64,000 nucleotides of DNA from Hevea brasiliensis (taxonomy: Eukaryota; Streptophyta; Magnoliopsida; Malpighiales; Euphorbiaceae): positions 39,418,467 to 39,482,466 of the forward strand of contig NC_079494.1 of NCBI RefSeq assembly GCF_030052815.1, in the 5' to 3' direction. The translations under genes and the position numbers were made by a program. This document shows, piece by piece, positions 11,137-23,726 of the stretch. Each line of letters begins with the position of its first letter. The stretch's first letter is position 1. The notes beneath the pieces are model-generated. The model was not told the origin of the DNA. It did no database searches and worked only from the letters and a program-made list of their open reading frames with translations.

Positions 11137-11844
11137 TATAACACCCCTATTTGCATAGCCTGGTACATTTTACTATTTCGGTGACCGGTATCGGTCCGGA
11201 CAATTAAGGGGATTAGAATCACGTCTAAGACACCTAGTTAAGCCCTGAACACAAATAATTAGTAATTGCAAAATAGTTAAGTATAAAGAGGAAAAACAAA
11301 GTATAAAAGTTAAATGAGCTGGGAGTCACAGCGATGGGTAACCTTCTCGGAAAATGACTGTGAGGTCAGTCTAAACTTAAATTTCGAACTGGAAAATGTG
11401 ACGTTGCTGTCCTTAGGACTATTGCAAACAAAGTGAGAAAGAGAAAATCATAAAAAAGAATTGTTAAGCAGGTCCAATAATTAGGTCAGGAATTCAGAAG
11501 AAATATTGAATTACATGCAAACCAGATCGAACCGGTGAGGGGCAATTTGGCCAATTCACCCCTAGAGCTGACTCCTGACCTAATTATCCAATAAAATTAG
11601 AGAAATGAAAATTTAGGACTGTAGAATTAAATTAAAGAAGAATGGAAAAATGGAGGAAATAGAAAAAGAAAAGAAAAAGTAAATTATTACATCATCCAAG
11701 TGACCCTACCATGACATCATTAAATGATTTTAATTTATTTAAAATTTTAACTAAGTAAAAATCAAGATAAAAGAGCATAAAACAAAAATAAAGAAAAAAG
11801 AAAATTCATTGTCTTCTTCCATCAAAAGGAGCCGGCCAGCCTCG

Positions 11845-11870
11845 CTCTCTCTCTCTCTCTCTCTCTCTCC
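11845..11870. repeat. (CT)n microsatellite in the solo LTR
   Basis: About 13 CT units. The family-B LTR at 35541 has a shorter CT run at the same place (36226-36242), so the tract belongs to the LTR and has changed length. Confidence 0.9.
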
Positions 11871-13274
11871 ATGGTTTTCACCATTAAAGCTTGATCTCAA
11901 GCTTTTGATCCCATCAATTAACCCTGAATTCCCTAAAATTTTCCATCAAACCTTATTATCCTAACTAGAAAAGAAGATTGAAGGAGAAAGAAAAGGAAGA
12001 AATTGAAGATTTGGAGAAATTGAAAATAAAAGTTTGAGGTTAGTAATCTAAACTTGGAAATTGTAGTTAAATGTTTATGTTCTAGTTTAATTAACTTAGA
12101 AATTAACTTAAAATCAAAACAAAACAATTGTTGGGGGAGTAATATGGAATTCGGCCAGTAGTAAGTGGGGTTGGGATTGAATGAATTTGGTGGATTTGAA
12201 TGGTTATTTGAGGTAAATTAGGTGTATGGATCATGAATGTGCACTTTGAATGCATTAGATTGAACTTTATGTAATTAGGGTTTTGAGCATGTGAAAAATT
12301 AGAAAAAAAATTGAGAATTAGTCAATTGATGTAGTTGACCTTACTTGAGTTGAGAAATGGTCAATTGTGACCATTTGTGGTGTGTATGAATTGTTGGAAC
12401 CAAGTTTCAATTCGGATAGGTTAGGGTCAGTATGCAGGCAACTGGACCTAGGTCCCTTTCAGGGATCAAAACTGAAAATTTACCAACCCAATTGGTGTGA
12501 GGCCAATTGGGAGTGAAACTAGACACAAAATAGACCATTATTCATCCAGGAATCATGCTCAGAAAATGATCATAGCTTAGTGAACAATTAGGCCAAATCC
12601 GGATTTGGGTACACTACCCTGTATAAAAATGACCAAATAAATAGTAGTTACGTAAATGATCATAACTTGGTATAGGAAGGTCTAAATGACCTGAATTTTA
12701 TACTGATAGAAAGCTGAGACATAGCCCTACAACTTTCATGAAGAAAATAAACCCAAATTTTGATCATAACCTATCTAAAAACTCACCTGCAGTCAGTGTA
12801 CAAAAACTATCGTAAATGCCCAGAATTCTGGGTAACACCAAATCTGGCCAGCCATGTTCAAATGGCTATAACTTGAGCTAAAAAACTCTAAATGGAGTGA
12901 TTCAAAAAGGGAAATAAAGTTAAGACAATAAAGAACAACTTCTGTGAAGAAAACTTAGCCAAATTTCAATAGCAACTTGACCAATGGAATAATGTAAAAC
13001 AGGACATCAAATATGAAATTTTTTGAAATTTTACCTAAGAGACTTAAGATTTGAGGAAACAACCAAAACCAACAAATTAGGTAATCAAAATGTGGTATGT
13101 GGGTGAAATTGAAATTCCCATACCTATTAAGCATGAGAAAGTCAACAATTTGACTTGAATAGTATCATGAATAGTAACCCCAAAGTGTAAATTTTAAAGA
13201 ACGTCAAGTTTAATATATTAAAACTAGATATAAATAGATTTGAATTTATTTTTAGACTTATGATAAATTATGAT

Positions 13275-13305
13275 ACTGAAACACTGTAAAATTGTGTGTT
13301 TCAGT
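13275..13305 (+). repeat. 10-bp perfect inverted repeat in family-B LTR
   Basis: ACTGAAACAC and GTGTTTCAGT are perfect complements around an 11-base AT-rich loop. The same arms occur in the family-A LTR at 19603-19632, although the surrounding sequence has diverged. Confidence 0.85.
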
Positions 13306-13860
13306 TGAAAAGAATACCGGGAAAGAACTCGAGGCATCGAGTTAAGGCCAAGAGACGACTCGCATAAGGTTTGTGCACAACATAAACATTCTTTAAATGG
13401 TGATTGAAATGTATATTGTGCTTTTGACTTAAAATGTTGAAAATTTAATTGTATGTGTTTGAATTGGCAATAAATGTTTAATAAATTGTTAAGATAGTTT
13501 TGAAACCACAGTGTCATGACCATATATTTGAATGCCTCACTACCATGACTAGTGGGAGGAATTAGTTTTGAATTTTGATTCTCTCTCTGGCTGAAGTGTT
13601 GAGGTGTGTGCCAGTAGAGGAAGAATGTACCCATGGTTTGAGCTAGCTAGCCTTGTGATTTCTCATAAGCCTCCGGCTATTGAGATGAATATTGTTCTGA
13701 ATGGCATGATATAACTGTGTACTTTATGAAACTTGTTTTGAGACTGTTTTGACTAAAATTGTAATTTGTGTTTTGAATCTATTTTTCATGTTCAGTTCAA
13801 TATTTGAATAAGTGTGATTTGAATTATGCATAAACTGTTATTTTAGTATGTTGTGCACCA

Positions 13861-13878
13861 CTGAGTCATAGTACTCAG
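13861..13878 (+). repeat. CTGAGT...ACTCAG stem-loop in family-B LTR
   Basis: CTGAGTCATAGTACTCAG has 6-base perfect arms. It occupies the position of the CTGAGACATTGTCTCAG hairpin of family A. The changes in the two arms compensate each other. Confidence 0.8.
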
Positions 13879-14540
13879 CGATAGTTGTCATTGCTTTCAC
13901 AGATAGAGAGACTAGAGGAGCAGCGGAGTGAGCTGCTGAGGATCTTGGAGCCACATCCCTGAGATTCTGTCGGGTAATGTTTATATTTGTGTATGTAACC
14001 ATATGTATATGTATAAACTGGTCTTGAGCAGTTGTATAGATTTTATAATAATATTATTTTGGATTTTGTAATGTAAATTTGGGATGATGAATGTAAATTG
14101 ATTTTACTTTAATGAAAAATGAATGAAGTTATTTAGTGTTATATTTTAAAGATAATTGAATTGAGAATTGTTTTGAATTATTGGAGTTGGGAGAAATGAT
14201 GTTGAGTTTGTTGTGGTAGTAGTTGATTTGATGAAATGAATTATTGAAAGTGTTTTTACAGGTATTTGAAGAACTGTTTTTCTCAAATATAGACGGCACT
14301 CTGCCGAAATTTTTCCAAAATTTGTGTAAAAATAAAAATGGACAAAAATTTTAATTAGTCTTTAAACTTCAATTAAATGTTTTTAATACTTGCTATAAAA
14401 GCTCGCTATTTTCAAAAAGTAAGAAAATTGTTTTAAAATCCTTTGTAGTGTATTTAATGGGTTATCGGTAGACGGAGTCGGTAATTCATTAGGTATACTA
14501 TGGGATCATGTTATGCCTGACAGAGGGGTAAGGTGTGACA

Positions 14541-14663
14541 AAACCTATGTTGCATCGCTGCCTGGTGACCATACACCAGAGGAAGAAGAGCTCATTGGCG
14601 TTTACCATGCCTAGGCTGTCACCATTGTCCGTGATGGTATGGCTAGCAAGTTGGTGCATATAC
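14541..14663 (-). pseudogene. Athila env-like gene, middle part
   Basis: A 123-base island between two solo LTRs. Minus-strand reading gives HTITDNGDSLGMVNANELFF and LWCMVTRQRCN, which joins in order with the C-terminal part at 11136. Its ends carry the two target duplications (TATAC on the right, AAACC on the left), which shows that both solo LTRs hit the same gene. Confidence 0.75.
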
Positions 14664-17342
14664 TGTCACACTCTACCCTTCTGTAAGATGTAACATAATC
14701 TCGTAGTACATCTAATGAATTACCATACTTCGCCTACAGGTAACCTATTAAATATACTATAAGGGATTTTAAAACCATTTTCTTCCATTTTGGAAGTGGT
14801 GAGCATTTGGGTAGGAAATAAAAACATTTAATTGAAGTTTGAAAACTAGTTAAGATTTTTGTCCCATTTTATTTTTCCGCAAATTTTATAAAAAATTTCG
14901 GCAGAGTGCAGTCTATATTTGGGGAAAACAGTTCTTCAAAACCTGTGAAAAACACTTCCAAATAATTAATTTCAACCCCATTTACAACCACCAAGCTTCA
15001 AATATTTCATACAAATCAATAAATAATTTTCATTTTAAATTTCCATTGTAAAATAGGCAACATAACATTCTCGAAATTCATAATGAATAAAACACATTCA
15101 CAATGTATAACAAATCAATTTTCATTATGAAAACTATAATTTATAAATTTTTGTGCACAAACCTGACGCGAGTCGCCTCTAGGCCTTGACTCAGTCTCTT
15201 AGACCTTCTGGTTCTTTTTTAGCTGAAACACGAGATTTATAGTTTCTCAATATCTTTGCCTCACAATAATCCCAATAATTAATTCATATATGTTCAATTC
15301 TAGTCCCAATATGCTTAAACTTGCATTCTTGAAAATTTTCATATTGAGGTTACTATTTATGATACTATTCAAGTCAAAATATTGACTATCTTATGCTTAA
15401 TAGGTATGGGAAATCTAACTATACTCACATACCACATTTTGGTTACCAAACTTATTAGTTTTGGTTATTTTCTCAAAACTTAAGTCTTTTAGGCAAACTT
15501 TCAAATTTTCAGTTTTGGTGACCTATTTTGCACTGTTCCATTTGTTATGTTGCTGTTAGAATTTAGTCAAGTTTTCTTCATAGAAAGTGTTCCTTATTGT
15601 CTTAACTTTATTCCCTTTTTGAATCACTCCATTTGGAATTTTTTAGCTCAAGTTATAGCCATTTGAACATGACTAGCCGGATTGGCCTAACCCAGATTTC
15701 TGGGCACCAAAACTGGTTTTGGCAGTTTTAGGTCACCAAATTTGGGTGGCTAAATGACTTGGTTAAGGGCATAATTTGGATTTGTGTTCTTCATGAAAGT
15801 TTTAGTTTTATATCTCAGCTTTCTACTGGTAAAATTTCAAGTCATTTAGACTTGCCTAGCCCAAGTTATGGCTAAATAAACAAACACTGTTCATTTTGTA
15901 CAGGGCAGAATACCTAAGTTCGGATTTGGTCGATTTGGTCAATTTGTTCACTATACTATGGTCACTTTTTGGGCATGATTCCTGAATGAAAAATGTGCCA
16001 TTTTGTGTCTAGTTTCATTCTCAATTGGCCTCACATCAATTGGATTGGTAAATTTTCAGTTTTAGTTCCTGAAAGGGACCTTGGTCCTACTGCCTGTAGA
16101 ATGCCCATAACCAATCCGAATTTCTACTTGATTCCCACACTTCCAACATATCACAATTGGTCATACATGACCATTTTTCAGCTCAAACTAGATCAAACAC
16201 GCTATTTGACCAATTCTCAAAATTTTATCTTCCAAACCCTAGGTCTAAACCCTAATTCACATTTTTGTTACATTTAACTAATTCAAAGCATACCATCACC
16301 ATTTCTTAACTCATTCAAGTTCACATACACTTTTAATTCAATCAAAACACATGCATTTTCCACTCAAACCCTAGCTGGCCAAAATCCATACCTGGTCCTC
16401 CAAAGATGTTCTCATTTCATTTTAAGCATATTTCTAAGTTCATTAAGCTATAAATACAATAATTAAACTAAAAGTTTGAAGTTTAGCTACTAACCTTGAA
16501 TGCAGAATTTTCTTTCCCCTCAATCCTCTTCTTTTCTTCTTTCTTTCTTCTTCAATCTCCTCTTCTAGTTGCCAAAATAGTTTTAACCATGGTAGGATAA
16601 TTTTCTATGGTGAGGTTTTTGGTTCTTCAAGCTCAAAAGTGAGCTTTCATAGTGGTTTTTGGTGAGGGAGAGGTAAGAGAGATGGGGCGGCAAGTTTGGG
16701 AAGAAGAAGACTTTTTTGTTTTTTTTGTTTTTTTTTCCTTTCTTTTCTTTTATGTTTTTAATTCTTTATGGAAGACCACAAAGTGTCTTAAATAAAATTA
16801 TTAATTATAATGTTTATCGCATCATGCATGATGTCATGCATGATGTCATCACTTTTCACTTTTCCTTTTTCTTTTTTTTTTCTATTTATTTTTTCATTAG
16901 TTCTTTAATTTAATTCCTGATTCTAAAATTTTCTTTTCTCCGATTTTATTTGACAGTTAGGTCAAGAGTCAGCTCTAGGGGTCAATTGACCAAACTGCCC
17001 CTCACCGGTTCGATCCGATTTGCAAATAATTCAATATTTCTTTCGGATCCCTGACCTAATTATTTGACTGGCTTAACAATTCTTTTTCATGATTTTCTCT
17101 TTTCCACTGTGTTCACAATAGTCCTAAGGACCGCAACGTCACATTTTACGGTTCGAAATTTGAGTTTAAATCGACCTCGCAGTAGTTCTTGAGAAGGTCA
17201 CCCATCGCTGTGACTCTCGGCTCATTTAACTTTTTATGTTCTGTTTTTCTCATTTATATTTAACTAATTGATAATTACTAATTATTTGTGTTCAAGGCTT
17301 ATCTAAGTGTCTTGGATGTGGTTCTAATCCCCTTAATTATCC
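14664..17342 (-). mobile_element. Solo LTR, family B, reverse; larger part
   Basis: It begins TGTCACAC (the complement of the family-B 3' end) and is the reverse of the LTR at 11137-14540. The other 61 bases lie at 28970-29030, beyond a nested element. Outer flanks TATAC at 14659-14663 and 29031-29035 match, so this was an independent solo LTR of about 2740 bases. It is about 660 bases shorter than the solo LTR at 11137. The missing piece is the segment between the TTTGTGCACAAAC block and the LTR 3' end, including the CTGAG hairpin. Frames at 15993-16277 and 16716-16913 have no product. Confidence 0.9.
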
Positions 17343-20300
17343 TGTAACATCCCTATGTTAGGTAGTGCGTTCTACTATTCCTGTGGCCAGTGTTGTCCGG
17401 ACAGCTAGGATGCCTAGAACTACACTTAGATATGAATGAGAAGACATAAAATAATGAAATACAAGAAAAGAAAATACAAGAAAAATAAAGGAAAAATAAT
17501 AACAATGAAATATAACCAAGTTAAATGAGCCGAGAACCCTAGCGATGGGTGACCGCACCGGGAAGTTGCGGCTAGCCCTGGACAACAGGGAACCCTGGAA
17601 AGTATTTTGAAGACTTAAATAAACATCTATTGAAGCATAAATATCATTAGAAATATCAAAGAAAAATTAAATAATTAGTACAAACAAAAACGAAAAATCA
17701 AAAAATGGACAAAACTCGGTATTACCGAAAAATTGGGAATGCAACCAGAACAGGAGCATTGTGGTCATTTGACACCCCGAGTTGTCTTTTGACCTAAATG
17801 TCCATTAAAAATAAATGATGTTACACTTGGAAAATGTCATGAAAAATTAAATTGGTGGTCCCTAATTTAAATAGCAAAAGATAGGAGTTAAATGTGATAA
17901 TTTGGGAACTTTAGAATAAATAAACATTAAAATGGGTGATGGTACTCCACTAACTCCACTTAAGTGGACCACTAAGCATATTTTAGATAGAAACTTCATC
18001 TTCCTCACCTTGCCAAAACCAGTCGAAATTCCCTTGAAGGAAAACCTCCATGGCCGAAACTTCCAAGCTCCATGCAAGCTTCACTCCTTCATCTTCAAGC
18101 CATGATCTTTACATTTTCCTTCACTAAAGTTGTTCTACACAACTTGGTCAGTAGATAGGCAGCAATAAAATTAAGTTTTGGTGAGGTTTTGAAGAATTTC
18201 AAAAGTGGTAAGTATGTATTTTTTATTCTTGTTTCATTAAACCTTGAATGGATGTTATGGGTAGTTGATTTGTGGAAGGATTTTTGAAGTTTGATGAGTT
18301 AATGGAGAGGTACATTTTGGCAGTCATGAAACTTCAATAAGAACAGTTTATATTTGCATGTAAATAGTGGTTTAAATGATGATTTATAGGTTTGATTGTA
18401 TGGTACTTGAATTCCATGTGTAAGGTATGATTTTGGAAGCTTGGAAGTTAATTGAAAGAGATGTACAAATCGGCAACTTTGAAGTGTAGATCAAAATGTG
18501 TTGTTTTATGGTTTGGTTTATGGAATTATATTGTTGAATTATGGTGCTTGTTATAGCAGCATGTATATGTGTATAAAGGTTTGAATTTGGACATGTAAAT
18601 GAGCTATGTCATGTGGTTAAATTATTTGTAATTGGACTTGAAAAATTCTGTGTTATAGAGTGCATATTGAGTGTTGTTACAAGCTGCCAAAATGACCAAC
18701 AATGTGAAGTAAAATGTATTAATGGTATGGTACAAATCAGAATTGGCATGAAGGAAATAACTTGGTAAGCATAGGATGTGTAAATTGGTAAAGGGTGAAC
18801 AATGTACAATAGGGCAGTGTATGTTTTGGCTTAGAACCTTAATTGTGTGGCTCCAATTGGTATGAGACTAATTGGAGGTGAAACTAGGCACAAAAGGTGC
18901 CAACTTTCATGAAGGAAGCTTACCAAAATTCTGCTTGGAAGGTGACTTGAAAAATGACCAAATCCGGATTAGTGCTTTGAAAGCCCGAAAATTTATCATT
19001 TGAGCAGCAGTTAGTGTTTTGGCCATAACTCACTCAAAACAGGTCCAATTGACCTGAACTTTTTACCATGAATAGTTGAGACATATATATACAATTCTTA
19101 TGAAGACATCAAAGCCCAAAAATAGCTAGAACCAATCCAAATAGCTTGCAAAAATTTAGGTTCAAAAATTGGCCGAACCAAAAGTGACCTAAAAATGACC
19201 TAAACCTACCATTTTGGTACATTCTGTCTAGCATTGGTAGATTGACCATAACTTGGTCTACATAACTCATAATGACCTGAAATTTTGCCCCGTGTGCGAT
19301 AAGACATAAACCTACAAGTTTGTATTTTTTACCGAAATCCGAAAATCGAGGGAACTAGGTCGTCCGGCTAGGTCAAATTAGTATACCGAAATCCGACAAA
19401 TTGCAATAAAATGCAACATACTTGGAAATGAATTTGGTAACATGTACCAATACTAAAAGGCTACAAATGTGACATATTGGTAACATTAAAATCTAATTCA
19501 CCTAGAGTGCATCGAGGGTCAACATCATAGGTTGACTAAGGAAATAATAAAATTCAATAAGTTAATTATTAAGCTTTATTCTTAGAGACAGTTTAAATGA
19601 GTACTGAAACACTTCAAATTGTGTGTTTCAGTTAGCAAAGACTCAGGGAAGGGGAAGGAAACACTGAGTCAGAGCCAAGAGACAGTTATCAGGGGTTTGT
19701 GCATAACAGTTATTTCTTTTGAATTTTCAATTGAAATAAATTATGACTATTTGTATATTATTGTTTTAAATTGTGAAAAATTGTTTGATTGATATTTGAT
19801 AGATACTTATTGATTGAAAAGCATTGTAAATGGTTTGAAACCACAGCTATCATGTATATTGATTGAATTCCTAGCTAGCTTGTCTAGTGGGATGAATTGA
19901 ATTCCCTCTCTGGCTGAAGTGTTGAGGTGTGTGCCTATTGAGGACGAATAGAATGAGTGCTCATATTATTGCTAGCTAGCTATGTTATTCCTCATTAGCC
20001 ATCGGCTTTTGGGATGAATTGAATTCCTCATTAGCCATCAGCTTTTGGGATGAATTGAACTTTGGCAACATGATTAAGCTGTGTATGTATGATTTATTGA
20101 TATTTAAAGTGATATTGTGAAATGGAGTTTAAATTCTGTATGACATTCATTGTCTTTGAATTTAACTATGGTTTTAAGTATCCACTATTTATATGACTTA
20201 TGATTTGTGATTTAAAGTTGTATTTGGTTAATGTTATGCACCACTGAGACATTGGCTCAACGATAACTTTTCATTGCTGTCGCAGGTAGACAGACTGACG

Positions 20301-20904
20301 GGACAGCAGACTAGGCTGCTAGGGCTACACTGAGAGATTATCAGGTATATTGAGTATACCATATTTTGCATTTTGTATTGTAATGTATATTCATTGTATG
20401 TATATAGTGTTTTTGGTTTTGAGCAGTTGTAAATTCAAATTATACATTGAACTTGTAAAATAAATTGTAAATTAATTTGGTTTGTAAATATTGTGATATA
20501 TTTCTTTTATCTCAGCTTTTGAAAATACTGAAAAATTATTATGGATTTGAGTTGACAAATGTTGAGAAACATATTGTGTTGATTAAATATTGGAGTTTGT
20601 GATTGAGATATATATTTGAAGTGCTTTTTACAGGTTTTTAAAGAATTGTTTTATTCAAAATATAGATGGCACTCTGCCAAAATTTTGTACAGAAATTACT
20701 AATAATTCAAATGTGTTAGCTGTTTCACTTCAGTTCAAAAATTTTTTTAACACATGTAAATAGTGCTCACCACTGTAAAAAGAAGTAAGAAAAGTTTAAA
20801 AATCCCTTGTAGTGTATTTAATGGGTTATCAGTAGACGAAGTTGGTAATTCATTAGGTATACTACGGGATCATGTTATGCCTTACAGAGGGGTAGGGTAT
20901 GACA
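17343..20904 (+). repeat. 5' LTR of the family-A element
   Basis: TG...CA ends. It contains the inverted repeats CCAATTGGT/ACTAATTGG (18853-18875, one mismatch), ACTGAAACAC/GTGTTTCAGT (19603-19632) and a degraded CTGAGACA hairpin (20244-20260). A single copy of the unit that is amplified in the element at 45180-56446 lies near 19694-19775. It differs from the 3' LTR by scattered substitutions, so the insertion is not recent. Confidence 0.93.
19603..19632 (+). repeat. 10-bp perfect inverted repeat in family-A LTR
   Basis: ACTGAAACAC / GTGTTTCAGT around a 10-base loop. The same structure appears at 13275 in family B and, slightly changed, at 27663, 37673 and in the LTRs of the innermost element. 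Confidence 0.85.
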
Positions 20905-21530
20905 AGTCCCACTATAGACACCAGTGGTATAACCATAGTCTTCTGCTAGGCAGTATGACAAATTAATGAAATATGGGGCTACAGAGTTCATGGGGACAGT
21001 AGATCCTCTAGAGGCAGAATAGTAGTTAGAGAGAATGGATAGGATGTTCAAGAAGCTACATTGTACAGAGGAGCTTAGGTTTGAATATTCAGTGTCTCTG
21101 CTACAGGGGGATACATATGACTGGTGGAAAACCATTCCCCATAGTCTGGTAGAGCCTTCGGTGCTAACATGGAATGATTTCTATGGGAGTTCAGACAAAA
21201 ATATGTCCCTGATGCTTATGTGGACCAGAAGCTGCAAGAGTTCCTAAGTTTGAAACAGGGGAGTAGATCAGTGGCTAAATATGAAAGAGAATTTTCCTGC
21301 CTGAGCCATTATGCAGTAAGTCTACTTTCTACCAGTAGGGAGAGATGTAAGAGGTTTGAAACCGGCTTGAAGCCTAGTATCATATTACAAGTGGTCGGAT
21401 TCAAACATAACAACTTTTATGACTTATTTCTCAAGCACTAGAATTAGAAAGAATTGAGTTAGAGCAGCCCCAGAGAAAAAGAAATCAGAGAAGACAGAAA
21501 GAGAGGGAAAGTCAGTAGAGCAGAGTTCCA
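20905..21530 (+). pseudogene. gag remnant of the family-A element
   Basis: The sequence after the LTR does not contain the TGGTATCAGAGC primer site. The retained gag starts at QYDKLMKYGATEF (20951), so roughly the first 100 residues seen in related copies are gone. Two adjacent stops follow EAE (near 21026), where the related copy at 51623-50601 has Gln-Trp. FEYSVSLLQGD, YDWWKTIP and LTWNDF blocks follow. A frameshift at about 21180 moves the frame to VDQKLQEFLSLKQ and RCKRFETGLKP. A further shift near 21420 moves it again. Gag would form the virus-like particle; this one is dead. Confidence 0.85.
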
Positions 21531-23726
21531 GTGGTCTTACTGGAAAGAGGAAGAACCATGGGGGACACAGCAGAGGTGGTAAGAAGTCTGGTAGGGGAAG
21601 ATATTCAGGACAGAAAACCTCCTCTATCTGATCAGCAGAGTACCAGAAGTTCCTACCCTTCCCGCCAATGTGAAACTTGTGGAAGAAATTATGGTGGGAT
21701 ATGCTACAAGGCTATTGGAGCCTGTTATAACTGTGGAGGCATAGGGCATTTTACCAAGGACTGTACTAGTACTCGCAGAGTTGGACCACCTCCTACTACT
21801 GCAGAAGGGTCAGTTCAGAGCCCTGTCACCAGAGGTTCACAACCACCTAGTAGAGGTAGAGGCAAGGGTAGAGGTAACTCAGCAGGCAGCCAAGGCACAG
21901 TGAATCAATCAGAGCAAGGTAGTGCTCCAGTCAGAGTCTACGCAATGAGAGAGAGAGAAAAGGCCGAGACATTTGATGTTGTGGCTGGTACCTTCTCAAC
22001 TTTTAATCAAGATGTATTTATGTTATTTGATCTGGGTTATACCCATTCTTATGTGAGTGCTAGCATCATTGATTGCATTGTTGTTCCATGTAGAAAAATG
22101 GACTTTGAGGTGCTAGTAACAAGTCTGCTAGGACAAGAGGTCAGGGTTAATAGAATGTATAGGGATTGTCCTTTGGTGATCCAAGGACATATTTTTCTGT
22201 CTGATCTCATTGAAATGCCCTTCAGAGATTATGATATCATATTGGGCATGGATTGGTTAGCCAGGCATCATGCCATGATTGACTGTAGACTGAAGACAGT
22301 CACTTTTAGCCTTCCTCAGTACAGTGATGTGGTAATACATGGGGAGAGGCAGCTATTGCCATCAAACATCATTTCGGCTGCACTAGCCAGAAAAATGATC
22401 AGAAAGGGGTGTGAAGCATACTTGGCACATGTGGTAGACACCCAAGTGGGGAGTCTACCATTGAGGGACATCCCTACAGTATATGACTTTCTAGATGTGT
22501 TTCCTGATAAATTGCCAGGATTACCTCCAGAAAGAGAAGTGCAGTTTGAGATTAATGTTATGCCTGGTGTGGATCCAATCTCCATAACACCATACAGAAT
22601 GGCACCAGCAGAGTTGAAGGAGTTGAAGGTACAGTTGCAAGAACTACTTGAAAAGGGCTTCATCCGCCCTAGTGTGTTACCTTGGGGAGCGCCAGTATTG
22701 TTTGTTAAGAAGAAAGATGGCACTCTTCGCTTATGTATTGACTACCAGCAGTTGAATAAGGTGACAATAAAGAACAGATATCCATTGCCTCGCATTGATG
22801 ATCTGTTTGATCAGTTGAAGGGTGCAGCTGTATTCTCTAAAATTGATTTGCGATCTGGTTATTATCAGTTAAAGGTGCAAAAGCAGAGTATTCCAAAGAC
22901 TACTTTTAGAACTCGATATGGCCACTATGAGTTTCTGGTAATGCCATTCGGGCTAACAAATGCTCCAGCTGCTTTTATGGATCTGATGAACACTATCTTC
23001 AGACCATATCTCGACCAGTTTGTGTTTATTGATGATATTTTGATATATTCGAGGAATGCAGAGGAGCATGATAGACATCTGCGGATTATACTGCAGACTC
23101 TAAGGGAGAAACAGCTATACGCCAAATTATCAAAATGTGAATTTTGGCTGAAAGAAATCTCCTTCTTGGGACATGTTGTGTCAGCTGAAGGGATCAAGGT
23201 AGATTCCAGCAAGGTAGAAGCTATCCTTAATTGGAAGCCGCTCCGGAATATCACAGAAATTCACAGTTTTCTGGGTTTAGCTGGATATTACCGTCGATTT
23301 ATGAAAGGGTTTTCTATGTTAGCTTCTCCACTGACCAAGCTGCTTCTGAAAGATGTAAAATTTCAGTGGACAGATAAATGCCAGCAGAGTTTTGATGAGT
23401 TGAAGAGGTGTTTGACTGAAGCTTCAGTCCTTACTTTTCCTACCTCGGGTAAAGAATACATAGTTTATAGTGATGCTTCTCATAATGGGTTAGGCTGTGT
23501 ACTGATGCAAGATTGGAATGTCATTGCTTATGCATCACGCCAGCTGAAACCGCATAAGAGGAACTACCCAACACATGATTTGGAGCTAGCAGCTATTGTT
23601 TTTGCTTTGAAGATCTGGAGACACTATTTGTATGGGGAGAAATGCTACCTTTACACAGATGACAAGAGCTTGAAGTACTTAGGCACCCAGAAGGAATTGA
23701 ATTTGAGGTTGAGGAGATGGTTATAA
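21531..23726 (+). CDS. gag tail-protease-RT-RNase H polyprotein, 731-codon open frame
   Basis: Residues 1 to about 28 look like an out-of-frame reading of gag, so the start Met is not the native start. Two CxxC zinc-binding pieces follow; the second, [14 protein letters not shown] (65-78), is a CCHC knuckle. The protease active site is at 167 and reads DLGYTHS instead of the usual D-[ST]-G. The RT core runs from about 310: [25 protein letters not shown], the [12 protein letters not shown] block and FIDD catalytic aspartates (499-502). The RNase H core starts at about 640 ([11 protein letters not shown]) and [10 protein letters not shown] follows. The frame ends at a TAA at 23724, which sits inside RNase H; integrase follows after it. 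The changed protease site makes activity doubtful. Confidence 0.9.
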   Translation: MVLLERGRTMGDTAEVVRSLVGEDIQDRKPPLSDQQSTRSSYPSRQCETCGRNYGGICYKAIGACYNCGGIGHFTKDCTSTRRVGPPPTTAEGSVQSPVTRGSQPPSRGRGKGRGNSAGSQGTVNQSEQGSAPVRVYAMREREKAETFDVVAGTFSTFNQDVFMLFDLGYTHSYVSASIIDCIVVPCRKMDFEVLVTSLLGQEVRVNRMYRDCPLVIQGHIFLSDLIEMPFRDYDIILGMDWLARHHAMIDCRLKTVTFSLPQYSDVVIHGERQLLPSNIISAALARKMIRKGCEAYLAHVVDTQVGSLPLRDIPTVYDFLDVFPDKLPGLPPEREVQFEINVMPGVDPISITPYRMAPAELKELKVQLQELLEKGFIRPSVLPWGAPVLFVKKKDGTLRLCIDYQQLNKVTIKNRYPLPRIDDLFDQLKGAAVFSKIDLRSGYYQLKVQKQSIPKTTFRTRYGHYEFLVMPFGLTNAPAAFMDLMNTIFRPYLDQFVFIDDILIYSRNAEEHDRHLRIILQTLREKQLYAKLSKCEFWLKEISFLGHVVSAEGIKVDSSKVEAILNWKPLRNITEIHSFLGLAGYYRRFMKGFSMLASPLTKLLLKDVKFQWTDKCQQSFDELKRCLTEASVLTFPTSGKEYIVYSDASHNGLGCVLMQDWNVIAYASRQLKPHKRNYPTHDLELAAIVFALKIWRHYLYGEKCYLYTDDKSLKYLGTQKELNLRLRRWL

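Larger units (their letters stand above)
11137..14540 (+). mobile_element. Solo LTR, family B, with target duplication AAACC
   Basis: It begins TATAACACCCC (ancestral TG now TA) and ends GGTGTGACA, 3404 bases. The flanking AAACC at 11132-11136 and 14541-14545 match exactly. There is no internal region, so this is the product of LTR-LTR recombination. It sits inside the env-like gene. Inverted repeats with clear arms lie at 12488-12510, 13275-13305 and 13861-13878. The minus-strand frames at 11933-12127 and 13224-13634 are LTR sequence without a product. Confidence 0.93.

Noticed and set aside
22316..23254. Minus-strand frames of 135 and 109 codons opposite the family-A RT
   Set aside because: Shadows of the plus-strand polyprotein; they recur opposite the same domain in the family-B copy.
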